Below are positions 11,273-21,189 of a stretch of DNA of 64,000 nucleotides, piece by piece. The position numbers and the translations under genes are program-made. Numbering within the stretch: position 1 is the stretch's first letter; each line of letters opens with the position of its first letter. Source of the stretch: Impatiens glandulifera (lineage: Eukaryota; Streptophyta; Magnoliopsida; Ericales; Balsaminaceae). The stretch covers positions 36,705,522 to 36,769,521 of the forward strand of contig NC_061862.1 in assembly GCF_907164915.1 (NCBI RefSeq), in the 5' to 3' direction. The notes under the pieces are model-generated. The model worked only from the letters and a program-made list of their open reading frames with translations, was not told the DNA's origin and did not search any database.

Positions 11273-11830
11273 TGTCACAGCCCAATCTTCGTGGCCCAGG
11301 AAGAGGAGGCTTAAGGAGAATGTCACGACCCAATATTCCTAGATCAAGAAGAGGAGGAGGCTTAAGCCCCGCTTAAGCCCAACGCAAGGAATATTCTAGT
11401 TGGAAGGCAGGTGCTTGATTGACGCATCACTAATTAAGAGTTGAAAGACATGTCCTTGATTAGCGCATAATTGATTGATACTTAAAAGGAATGTCCTTGA
11501 TTAGTCCATCACTGATTGACAATTAGAAGGAATCCTTAAATTAGTGCATCACTGATTGACACTTATAAGGAATGCCCTAAATTAGTGTGTCACTAATGTA
11601 ATAGCTAGAATTAGTCCTATAAATACCTGTAAGGTATTACATTGTAAATCACCAAGTATTCGAGTAATATAATACTATTCTTTGTAAGAGTTACTCTCTC
11701 TCTAGAATTCTTGTGTCAATTCTGTTAAACGTCGAGTGTTGCGTCGAGTAAGGCTGACTAGTTACTCGTTCTTGTGAAGATCGTAACTAGTGCCGCACGG
11801 ATCGTCAGTAAAAAGACTGAGCCCCTGACA
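11273..11830 (+). repeat. 3' LTR of gypsy element G
   Basis: Starts TGTCACAGCC, ends CCCTGACA, followed by element B LTR sequence (cttatctcag). TATA box ctataaatac at 11617-11626. Differs from the 5' LTR by scattered substitutions and a few short indels. Confidence 0.88.
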
Positions 11831-12191
11831 CTTATCTCAGAACTTTCTTTTACATAATCCCAAGATATATAATCATTACGTCATTTTCAGATTATTCATA
11901 ACTTTGAATAATCTTTCTATTGGCTTTAAGATCATCAATGTGTTGATTCAGCCGAACATCCTCTAGCCGGGCCTGAATTTGAGCCAATCCAGTTTAACCT
12001 TCGAATGTGTTTGAGCCGATTAGGTTGAAGCTGATCCTCCTGCCTGGAGGTTTCTTCTGGTCATGCTTCATTAAATATCGGTTGACTGATCTCCTCTTCA
12101 GGAGCATTAAGTGTCGGTTGACCGATCTTCACTTTGAACCGAAGTCAAACTACCGAACAGATATCCACGGTTCGAACCGATCTCGCATACA

Positions 12192-12256
12192 GGTAAGATT
12201 TGATCTCTGGTCACCTGTTTGATAGGCAAGAGTGTTTACCACTACACTACAACACC
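12192..12256 (-). pseudogene. tRNA-Asp-like sequence inside LTR of B
   Basis: Reading the minus strand from 12256, GTTGTAGTGTAGTGGTAA is nearly the 5' half of plant tRNA-Asp, including the A box; CTTGCCTATCAAACAGGTG aligns to its anticodon arm with a changed anticodon. The B-box side is decayed (gatcaaatct). Probably a captured tRNA or SINE head rather than a working tRNA. Confidence 0.5.
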
Positions 12257-12382
12257 TTCTTGTTATTTTAAAACCAATTAATATACTTGATATCACTTAG
12301 TGGTTTAACATATATATTTATTTGAACTTACTTTTATCTATTCATTAAACTTTTCATAAGTTCTAGCAATTATATTCTAACA

Positions 12383-12717
12383 ATTTCACTCTTTTTGATT
12401 ATTTTGAATAAATATTCAAAACTCGTAATTGTTGGCCGGTTTAAAGAGCTTATATTTGTTTGGCCGGTTTTGGAAAAATGTTTTGGTTTAAGGAGAACTT
12501 TATTTGAGGAAGAATTTTGTTTGAAAAATTTTGTATATTTAGCAATTTTTCCCTTTTTTATTATTTAGAATAAATATTCAAAACCAGGCAAGTTTTATAA
12601 TTTAAATCGGTTTAGGAATTATTGAAATCTAACAATCCTAAAATATTTCTAAGGGAAGAAAACTTAGACTCGAGAAGTGGCTTTGTGAGGATGTTAGCCA
12701 CTTCATGCTTGTTCCCT
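12383..12717 (-). pseudogene. RNase H tail and 3' untranslated region of element B
   Basis: On the minus strand just after the gag-fusion stop, one frame reads VANILTKPLLESKFSSLRN, then ILGLLDF (about 12600-12700), the end of copia RNase H seen also in F. It continues as AT-rich DNA to the polypurine tract at about 12383-12396 and the 3' LTR. Confidence 0.65.
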
Positions 12718-13608
12718 TCATGTGATGTGTCCGTCAGCAGCCGGCTGTTCGGATGTAATGTTGTCTCTTTCAAACTTTTGTCTTGATTTATCTGAATTCA
12801 TAAACAATAGAAAATATGGTCTCCATTTTTCTTTGGGTTTGTGGCTTATTAATCCCTTGGGAATCCATACTTTGATTATTTTGATGGATTTTCCGTTGTG
12901 TGTATGTATAGTATATCTACCTGCTGATGATTCTTTAAAGGATAATTTTCGGTAAACATCTTTTGACTTTCGGTCAAGTTTTTCCTTGCCATACAAAATG
13001 GTTGTCTTTCTCTCAGGTTTCAGCCAACTTGAAGTTGGCTTTACATAAATCAACTCATCCTTTGAAATTAAATCATTGCAGCTTGTAATTTCTTCCTTGA
13101 ACTTCTCATTCTCTGATGAGATCTCACTTATTTTATTTTTCAAAACATCATTTTCATTGTTTTGAAAGAAAGATCCTGTACTGCCAGGTTTGAAATCACT
13201 TACCTCAATGTCGCCGGCCATGAGACTGTTGACCGCTCCTTCATCACTTTCACTTGATAAGTTGTCGCTATATGACCTTTCAAAAGGTTGAGTCAACTTC
13301 TCCAAGGTTTCTTTGGCAGTGGAGCATGACCTGATTGTTGCGAACATGTTTCTATCCAAAGCTTTGTATATAGAATATCTAGCTATGTTGTCAAGATTAT
13401 TCTTCCTTCTGTCCTTAGTTGTCCATTCACCTTTCTCTTTCTCGATCTTAATCGGACCGTCTGAGATGATGAACATTATTTCGTCATCAATTGTTTTCAG
13501 GTGTAAGTGCATGTGAATCTTCCAATCAGCAAACTTTTCGCTTTCTAGCATTGAAAGTTTCTCGCCGAAAGTCATAATTGCTATTGAAAGTTTCTCACTG
13601 AAAGTCAT
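12718..13608 (-). CDS. internally deleted gag fused to RNase H region (element B)
   Basis: 296 codons with ATG at 13608. Residues 1-110 match the N-terminus of the copia gag seen in E and F (KFADWKIHMHLHLKTIDDEI, DGPIKIEKEKGEW, NNLDNIARYSIYKAL, CSTAKETLEKL). The zinc-knuckle region is gone: sequence jumps to SSESDEGAVNSLMAGDIE and the coiled-coil tail (ISEISSENEKFKEEI), then to NGKSIKIIKVWIPKGLI. It then runs into DKSRQKFERDNITSEQP, near the RNase H end. A 27-bp repeat duplicates MTF(S/G)EKLS at the start. Open through several deletions, so possibly still translatable; probably a defective gag. Confidence 0.6.
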   Translation of the reverse strand: MTFSEKLSIAIMTFGEKLSMLESEKFADWKIHMHLHLKTIDDEIMFIISDGPIKIEKEKGEWTTKDRRKNNLDNIARYSIYKALDRNMFATIRSCSTAKETLEKLTQPFERSYSDNLSSESDEGAVNSLMAGDIEVSDFKPGSTGSFFQNNENDVLKNKISEISSENEKFKEEITSCNDLISKDELIYVKPTSSWLKPERKTTILYGKEKLDRKSKDVYRKLSFKESSAGRYTIHTHNGKSIKIIKVWIPKGLISHKPKEKWRPYFLLFMNSDKSRQKFERDNITSEQPAADGHIT

Positions 13609-13648
13609 ACTTGCTTTCTTTTGGGTTGCTTGGGTGTTAAGATTCCTG

Positions 13649-13661
13649 TTCTGATACCACT
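13649..13661 (-). other. primer binding site of B
   Basis: The minus strand reads aagtggtatcag immediately after the LTR end (...tcctaaca), a tRNA-iMet-type primer site. Confidence 0.75.
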
Positions 13662-14750
13662 TGTTAGGATCGAGATCGCCGATAAAGGACCGGGGTCCGA
13701 CTAATCGGTAATCGCTTTACAACAACACATACCAATTGGCACTAATCAGTTAAAGATTAAAACTGTTCTTAACACTACACAGGTTGTCACAGTCTCTTGA
13801 ACCGAGTTCAAGGGCGGAAGTGTCTATTTCAACCTGAAGCAACTACACACGATTCGGTTAATGGAAGGGAGTATGAGGAGATTGGTTTAGATGAAGTGAA
13901 TTCGGTTCGGTTGAGATGGGGAATAATCGGTTCGGTTAGCTTAGTTATAGAAAGTAATTGAAGAACATAGAACACAAATTTTTATGGATGTTCGGAGCAA
14001 AACCCTCCTACGTCACCCTTGTTCTCAAAACGGTGAGAAGGATATTCACTAATGGAATATTCAACAATACGATCGAGTCTTATTTACTGCTCGATATACA
14101 CTTTACAATACTCACACAGTATTGTAATACACTTTAACGTTTATAACTGTTTCACTTTGATCAAAGGAACTGTATGAATTCAGATGCTTTTCAGGTTTGA
14201 TCAGGTGAAAGAGAGAAGATAGCGCGCGCGTTTGAACTACTTTCTTTAATGCCCTTAGCTTCCTTTTATATAGGAAATATGACAACAATCATATTTCTCT
14301 CTCATCTGGTGATTGGTCAGCCGAGCCGGTCAGAGTAGGTAGCTTTGCTTTTTGTACATGTGGCAGCCATGCATGAGGGCGGCCGCCTGCACTATGAAGG
14401 TTGCTTGTGAGCTTAGATAAAACCTGCAATCATTAGATTTCTGCATGCCTTATCTCAGAACCTTCTTTTGCATATTCCCAAGATAACTTCATTACGTCAT
14501 CTTTAGATTATTCATCATTTTGAATAATCTTCCCGTTGGCCTTAGGATCTTCAATGCATTGAGCTAGCCGAACCTTTTCGGTTAGCATCTCTAGTTGGGC
14601 CTGAGTTTGAGCCGATCCGGCTTGACTCCAAGTATAACAGGCCGATTCTGTTTAACCAAGAGGGTAGATCAGTTTCAGTATTTCGGTTAGGCCAATCTTG
14701 TTGATGGGATTTGTCGATTCGGTTGAAGTTGTTCCTGCACATATGATTAA
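13662..14750 (-). repeat. 5' LTR of element B, outer end lost
   Basis: Plus-strand reading starts TGTTAGGATCGAGATCGCC, with the same start-block order as 7571 and 63796. Minus-strand TATA-like box at 14262-14273. Homology to the 3' LTR stops near 14745 (ggttgaagttgttcctg), about 300 bp short of the expected end. Confidence 0.75.
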
Positions 14751-14788
14751 GAATTGATTAAGTTCTTTTAGATAGTTAAATAAATTAA

Positions 14789-15780
14789 CTATCTTGATTT
14801 TTGTAACACGTCATTACCCATCTTCAATACTCCAAAATTACCTGAAGAATAAGACGTAAAATAGTCTTTCCTTGGCGTAACATGCAAGGAAGCTCCGGTG
14901 TCAAACACCCAACTCGACTCATTACATACAAGGTTAATTGTAGTCTCGTCGTGGACAGTGACGAGATCATTTGAAGTTTCTATTGACATGCGATCTTATT
15001 TTGATTAGATCCGTTCATTTCACGTTTCAACTTAAAACATTCTTTCTTAATGTGCTCCCTTTTACCGCAATGATAACATTTAGCTGACTTGTACATTGAC
15101 CTGGACTTACTTCGACTATTATGTCTTGCATTGTATTTTTCACCCTATTTTTCTGTCTCCCCTATTTTCAGTAACCAACATATTTGAATTTATCGAAGAC
15201 CTTTGAGATTTTCTTCTCAATTCCTCATTCATGATGCCACCTTTGTCCATCTGTAGAGTTACTGCACCATTAGCAACCAAATTACAATAGGAAACCTTAA
15301 ATGTTTGCCACGAATCGGGTAGAGTAGTTAATAACCAAAATCCTTGAATCATCTTCAAACTTAATTCACACGCCTGACATCTGATCAAGAACACCCTGAA
15401 ACTCATTTAAATGATCAGTCATAGAAGCGCTATCATTATATCTCAAATAAATTAATTTATTAAGCAAGAATAATTTATAACTTCCAGTATTTGAAGCATA
15501 TAAATTTTCAAGTTTATTCCATAAAGATTGTGCATTTATCTCATGTTGGATGAGGTTGTAAACATTCTCTTCAACAAACTGACGAATAAAGCCACATACC
15601 TGTTCATGCTCAAAATTTCATTCCTCGTTAGATTTGAATGCAGGTTTCTCACTTTCAAAAACGGGTAAGTGTAAAGCCTTAACAAATAAGAGATCCTTCA
15701 TCTTTCCTTTCCAAATTTGATAATTTGAACCATTGAGAAAAATCATCTTACTTGTGTTTATCTCCATAATTCAATCAAGT
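14789..15780 (-). pseudogene. copia gag and protease start (element D)
   Basis: Reading the minus strand: a UBN2-type gag (about 15780-15200; TTLPDSWQTFKVSYCNLV, then MNEELRRKSQRS), an intact zinc knuckle CYHCGKREHIKKEC at about 15030-15085, and the protease start WVFDTGASLHVTPRKDYFTS with DTG at about 14900, then FGVLKMGN. Frames change several times, so it is a pseudogene. These motifs are common to a widespread plant copia lineage. Confidence 0.8.
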
Positions 15781-15797
15781 TCAAAACAGCTAACCAA

Positions 15798-15811
15798 GCT
15801 CTAATACCACT
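15798..15811 (-). other. primer binding site of D
   Basis: The minus strand reads aagtggtattagagct right after the LTR end ...ttccaaca; a tRNA-iMet-type site with one change. Confidence 0.7.
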
Positions 15812-16392
15812 TGTTGGAAAAAACGTATATTCTATTCCCTATTTGATTGAAAAACTTAGGAGCAAATAAAGCACAAGTAAAGCAGAAATAAATAATACAA
15901 TGCACACACGATATTTTTACGTGGAAAATCTCCTCAAATCAAGGAGTAAAAACCACGGGACTTTACGTCCACTTCAAGCTTCAATATAATTAGAGTCGGG
16001 AATACAAACAAGGTATGATAACCTTTTAATACCGCATAAAGATAAAAGGCATAGCCAAAAAGATACAACTTTCTGGTCCCAAACAAATCAAATAAAAAAC
16101 TCAAATTAGGAAGAACCTTTAACCCCAGAAAAACTCCGTTCAAATCTTTGATCGTCAATTTGATGAACCTTGCAGGACTATAGGCAAAAATTTGCTACAA
16201 GATTTTCTCTTTTTCCTCTCTTTTAATTTTCGACTTCTATTTCTTATTGATGGTTGTCGATATTTAAATACTAGAAAAATTAGGTTATAATATAACCCTT
16301 TAAAATACTAAAATACCTTTAATGAATTAAAAGTGAACTTGAACCACTATTGGACCTTTTTCATAGTTGGGAACCCAAACAAAAACCCAACA
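15812..16392 (-). repeat. 5' LTR of element D
   Basis: Plus strand starts TGTTGGAAAAAACG and ends AAAAACCCAACA, so the minus-strand LTR starts TGTTGGG and ends CCAACA. 581 bp, with TG...CA ends and an adjoining primer site. Confidence 0.75.
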
Positions 16393-17134
16393 GAAACAAT
16401 TGAATAAAAATAGGGATAAATAAGGTATACTTGTTAGGGATGGAGTACCGAACATGGATTAAATATGAATATGAGGATTTAGGTTGGAATAGGTGTTATA
16501 AATATTTTCTGATTCGAATACTTACATAGGGAGGACAATGGATTATGGAGGCACATTAGAACAATTAGTGTATTTATCTATAATATATCTGTCCATCGGG
16601 TTTGGATTTGGGTTGTTATCATTTTCAATCGGATGATCCATTAATCCAACTAGTAAAATATTATAAATGGATCCATTTTTTTTATTTCCTTTGGAGATTG
16701 AGTACCGAAAGAATCACTGTAAATGGTAAAAAACAATTAGGAAATATTCAAATACCTGAAAGTGCAAACTATATTAGAAGAATTATGTTAAAAATTCATT
16801 TATTTACCTCAAGCTTTTGAGGGACTTGATTCCTATCCAAATAAGAAGTAAAGTGAAATTCAACCGTATGCAATGCACAAAAGATATTCAAACGGTTGTT
16901 CAATTCAATTTATGGATACGGTTGTTCAATTCAATTTATGGATCTGAATCCATTAATATGGAACATTTTATTTTTCAAGTGAAATCCCTAGTATATGAAA
17001 GAGTTAAAAAAAAGTGTTTTCATTGTTTAGGAATCCTTCGTATCTTAATGCATGTTATCCATTAAATCAATGGATTCAGTATTTTTCTAACTTTAAAAGT
17101 ATTAAAAGGTAACAGGGGTTCTGGTGGCGTTGAG
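16393..17134 (+). other. intergenic, no gene recognised; 26-bp tandem duplication
   Basis: Two open stretches (16602-16820, 16817-17065) show no motif I recognise. At 16892-16917 and 16918-16943 a 26-bp unit (acggttgttcaattcaattt...) is perfectly duplicated. I could not place this DNA as plastid or mitochondrial. Confidence 0.5.
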
Positions 17135-17240
17135 AACAAAGGAATTGTTGGAGTTTCCCGTTTTGGGCGAAACATATTTACTAATTATTTCATTAACAAA
17201 GGAATTGTTGGAGTTTCCCGTGTTGGGCGGAACATATTTA
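17135..17240. repeat. 60-bp tandem duplication
   Basis: aacaaaggaattgttggagt... starts at 17135 and again at 17195, with about 46 bp nearly identical in each copy. Confidence 0.8.
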
Positions 17241-18436
17241 ATATCTTTCATTCCAGTTAGTAGGAGAGATCATGGATGTTGATAAGATTCTTTCATTTTA
17301 GCAGCACCTTATAATTTTCTAATTACAATTAAAAAGGTATGAAAATAAAAATATATTTACTATCTCTGTTCATCCGGTTCGATTTTGAAGAATCTCCGCG
17401 GTGTAATATCAATACTATATATTTTAAAATTTTCTAAAATTATATTTTTATATTGTAGTATATTAAAAATTAATATTACTATAAAAATTAAAATAAATTA
17501 AAACTTATATAAATATAAATATTAAATAAATATATTGGTAATGTTATATATTTAATATATTTATTTGTGTTTTTGGTAAAATGAGGAACGAGACACAAAT
17601 ATTATCTCAGTCATTAAACCCTCCATCAAATAAACAAAGTTCCAAAACAGAATAATCCATCAGCGGTTAACCACTCCGAGTAAAAAAAAAATTGACAATT
17701 CGCAACTGATTACACAACAAAGTATGATTAGTTAATTTGATGAAATTGGAATAATTTTCTATAAAGAAAAAAAAAAGGTTGATTGTGTTGCAAATGTTAA
17801 AAGGACTATTCCTCATGTTGGGCCTTTCAAAAATAATATGACCATATTAATCCACTTTGTTTATAAAAATGAAAGATTAAAAAGGCCTTACCTCTTCTTA
17901 ATATTTTCTGAATAGGGCTTCTATTTAATGTATATAGGCCTATTGAAAATATTATTTTATATGATTTGATTATGAGTTTATGTTTAAGAAAACCTTAACC
18001 AATTTATGAATTTATATATAATTAAATTATATTTTAAAAAACATTCTTATCTAAATTTACATTCACATAGAATATAAGATATTTGATAATCAAAAATGAT
18101 TTTACAATTTAAGAATAATTTCTTATTAAAACTTAGATTCGAAATCCAACACAAGAAGTGTTATCAAATGAGAATCATTGAAAACATTGAATTGAAAGAT
18201 CATTGAAAAAAAAGAATTAGAGATCATAGAGACTTAATTTTTGATTTAGCACCCTTAAAGTAAAAATATTTAAAAATTAATCCATGGGTTAGGACATCCG
18301 GTTTACAAAAATAAAATTGATATTGAATATTTTGTGTGTTAATGCTATTAATAATATTATTTAACAACTAGCTTATATTTCGTGAATTTGTATGAGTAAT
18401 GATATAAAAAACAGTATTACGGTAAAAATGTGATAT
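17241..18436. other. AT-rich intergenic DNA
   Basis: No ORF, domain or structured repeat that I can support. Confidence 0.6.
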
Positions 18437-19075
18437 CATTTTTAATTTTATTTTTAACCGTTTTAAGTTTATGGGCAGATCTGCCCACAATCCGACCTAA
18501 GTATTTATTTACTCTCACATATATATCCAAATTAACCACAACTCTCGACCCAGTAATTCGGACACTTTAAAAAATAAATATCATTATATATATATATATA
18601 TATAGATTAGTTACTTAAATAATTGAACTTATAATTTTAAAATGGCTCGCGTTCATCAAATTTGGTGTTGAATTTAAAATATAAAGTGTTATTAGCCTAA
18701 TTGGTTAAAATGTTGTATTTGTTTTGTTTGGTTGTAAGTTCGAACCATACTTATAACTTTTTTAATTTTATTTTTACCGTTTTAAGTTTTTGGGCAGGTC
18801 AACCCACAATCCGAATCAAGTATCCATTAATCTCACATATTTATCCAAAATAACCACAGCTCTCGGCAATCTGGACACTTTATAAATTAAGTTGAACCAT
18901 ACTTATAACTTATTTTATTTTATTTTTAACTGTTTTAAATTTATCGGCGGGTCAACCCACAATCCGACCGAATTATCCGTTACTTTTCATATATATCCAA
19001 ATTAACTACAGTTTTCAACCCGACAATTCGGATACTTTAAAATTAAGCATCATTATATATATATATATATTACAA
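18437..19075 (+). repeat. three copies of a dispersed repeat with tRNA-like boxes
   Basis: The block built on 'gttttaagttt...gggc...cccacaatccga' starts near 18460, 18775 and 18930. Each is followed by a tatcc/catatatatcca block and 'ggacactttaaa'. Between copies 1 and 2 (18690-18745) lie tagcctaattgg and gttcgaacc, which resemble pol III A and B boxes; the tail 'gaaccatacttataac' recurs before copy 3. Possibly a SINE or Helitron tail; class not established. Confidence 0.5.
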
Positions 19076-19299
19076 AGTTTTTATATTATTTTTAATGGCA
19101 GTTAGAATATTTATTCATAATCTAAATAATTTATAGAATAGATAAAAAATAAAATTGTGACTAAATTATAGGACTAACACAACAATCCACCTCATTTAAT
19201 TTAAATGTTTTAAATAAACTTTGAGATCTAGTTTCAAAATATTTATTTGAATTAGTTATAGTTATTTTGTTTATTAAAAAAATTTTAATTAAGAAAAAA

Positions 19300-19932
19300 A
19301 ACTGTTTTAGACGGATGTACATCTAACTTAGACGTATGTACTAATAAAATATCATTTAAATTTATATACTATCAAAAATTGGCTCATTTAGTCTCTTTTA
19401 CTTAACCATAATTAATATTTTATTTATTTATATATTTATTAATTAAATATTAATTTATTTATTCTCACTTTCATTATCATTAATTAAACTAGTTAAAATT
19501 TAATTTACTTTTAAATTTTTTATTATTTTTATATTAGTTTCTTTTTTTATTTCATATTCTATTTTTTTGTGTTTTACTGTAATATTTTTTTTGAAGGATT
19601 TATTTCTTATTTAATTTAATATGAATAAATTTATAATTAATAATTTTTTATTTAATTATGATTTTTAACTTATAATAATAGAAGGAATATTGTTTTGCCT
19701 AATATTTGATTATTATTCTTTTGTTGTTTGATGAATAAGTTGATATTATTATTCAATTCTTGATTATTAATTAGTTTATTTTTGTGTGGAAGGATTTTTA
19801 TTGTTGAAAGGATAACTCATTGTTATAGCCAACTATTAGGACCAAATAATTTTAAAATAATTAATAATCAATGTTAATATAAAAAAAACATAAATAGAAG
19901 AAATATAAAATTAAAATAATTAATGATTAATG

Positions 19933-19994
<62 letters not shown>

Positions 19995-20180
19995 TAGTTA
20001 ATTATAAATACTTTTATATAAATAATAATTTTTTATGAAAATGATAAATAATAAAAATTAACTATGGTTTATTAAAATAGGCTCAATTTTTGAAAATACG
20101 TATATTTAAATGACTTATTATTAATAAGTACGTCTAAGTGAGTTAGTTTTATAAACACACATATTTATGTGAAATATTTC
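19300..20180. mobile_element. AT-rich non-autonomous element with long imperfect TIRs
   Basis: The left end (ttagacgtatgtactaataa, then atttaaattt...caaaaattggctca) is the inverted complement of the right end (tgagcc-like block, atttaaatgacttattatta, agtacgtctaagtg) over about 90 bp with mismatches. The interior is very AT-rich and includes an (AT)n run at about 19934-19986. The interior and right end recur at 32030-32760. No transposase. Confidence 0.55.
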
Positions 20181-21032
20181 CTTAAATTAAAATAAATTAT
20201 GTTAATTTTTAAATTAAGCAAAAGTATATATTTATTTTGAATTATATATGTACACAGTACAATAATAAATGTTCCCACTTGATATTTATTTTCGATCGGT
20301 TGCTATGACTCATGTAATTACTTTCTCTATTTGGACTCTATTGTTAGTTTGGTTTGAGTTGAATTTTTGGACTTGTTGTTTCTGAAAAATAATAAAAGAA
20401 AATATGATACTATAATTGTGAGAATACTTATCATAATGCATAAGTTGTAGTAATAGTAAATAAGAAGATGACTAAATGAGTAGTCGATCATAATGCATCA
20501 TTCCTTCATGTAAATATATTCCTTCATGTAAATATATGATTCATACACTAAAACAAAACCTGTAATTACACTATATATTTTTTGAATATCAAATTGGGAC
20601 TCCATAATATAGCCCATTCAAATTTCAGACATGTTTTTTAAAACCACATTATTTGAGGCATCTTATTGTTAAAGTTATACAAAATAATTACGATTTCAAA
20701 CGCCGTTAATTTATTATTCATGTAGCATTTATATATAAATAAATAAAATATTTATGTCACTAATTTAACGATCGAATTGAAGATTTTAACTACTGAATTT
20801 CAAAGAATTGACAGTTGAAACTCTTAATTTGCTGAAATTCGATAGTTAAATTAATAACATGAAACTTTTATTTATAAATGACACGTAAATAATGTTGGTT
20901 CCGATTATCGAATCTTTTAAGAATAATTATGAAAAAGAAAAATAAGTAAAGAAATTGGGAACAACATTGGTATATATTGAAGAGAAAAAGTTTTAAGAGT
21001 ATTAAGTGTTGTATATTAACCTTTGTAAATAA
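20181..21032. other. AT-rich intergenic DNA
   Basis: A short direct repeat (ttccttcatgtaaatatat, about 20503-20537) and nothing else supportable. Confidence 0.5.
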
Positions 21033-21189
21033 CACTTTTAAATAAGTATATTAGCTTAGAAACCCTAAACTACTTATAAATACAACCCAAAACCCATTAA
21101 TAATTAAATAAGCCATAATTGAATAAAGGATGATAAAGACCAATAACTTTCAAATTTGTTGAGAATCAATGCTTAGACTCACAATTTCT

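Larger units (their letters stand above)
8449..11830 (+). mobile_element. non-autonomous Ty3/gypsy element G inserted in an LTR
   Basis: Bounded by direct LTRs of 556 and 558 bp, both starting TGTCACAGCCC and ending TGACA. It has a primer site, gag, protease, the first residues of RT fused to the integrase tail, and a polypurine tract. RT, RNase H and the integrase core are absent, so it needs helper proteins. Insertion into B is shown by the intact LTR copy at about 14441-14460, where the flanking halves (gcatgc... and ...ttatctcag) are contiguous. Target duplication is (g/c)tta with one mismatch. Confidence 0.85.
7571..12382 (-). repeat. 3' LTR of element B, interrupted by element G
   Basis: LTR sequence occupies 7571-8448 and 11831-12382 (about 1.43 kb), the rest being G. 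The plus-strand left end is a mutated TGTTAGGATC terminus next to the aORF of A. The right end is ...ttctaaca at 12382, followed by the reverse complement of a polypurine tract (atttcactcttttt). A TATA-like box on the minus strand lies at 8261-8270. A tRNA-Asp-like sequence lies at 12192-12256. Confidence 0.7.
7571..14750 (-). mobile_element. LTR retrotransposon B, deletion derivative, split by gypsy element G
   Basis: Minus-strand element. Its 3' LTR (7571-12382) is interrupted by G; a short internal region (12383-13661) holds a shrunken gag fused to the tail of RNase H; the 5' LTR starts at 13662 next to a tRNA-iMet-type primer site. The two LTRs align through shared blocks (for example gttgtcacag, gttcaagggcggaagtgtct and the TATA region). 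The outer end of the 5' LTR, about 300 bp, is missing at 14750. Copia affiliation is inferred from the gag and RNase H remnants. Confidence 0.75.
14760..16392 (-). mobile_element. copia remnant D (5' LTR, gag, start of protease)
   Basis: Minus-strand element of a family different from A, E and F. It retains a 581-bp 5' LTR, primer site, gag and the protease start, then ends abruptly beside the LTR of B. No pol remains. Confidence 0.8.

Noticed and set aside
16602..17065. Possible plastid or mitochondrial protein fragment
   Set aside because: The translations do not match any organelle protein I can name, and the DNA contains local tandem duplications.
19934..19986. (AT)n run as a regulatory element
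   Set aside because: Simple-sequence microsatellite inside an AT-rich transposon.
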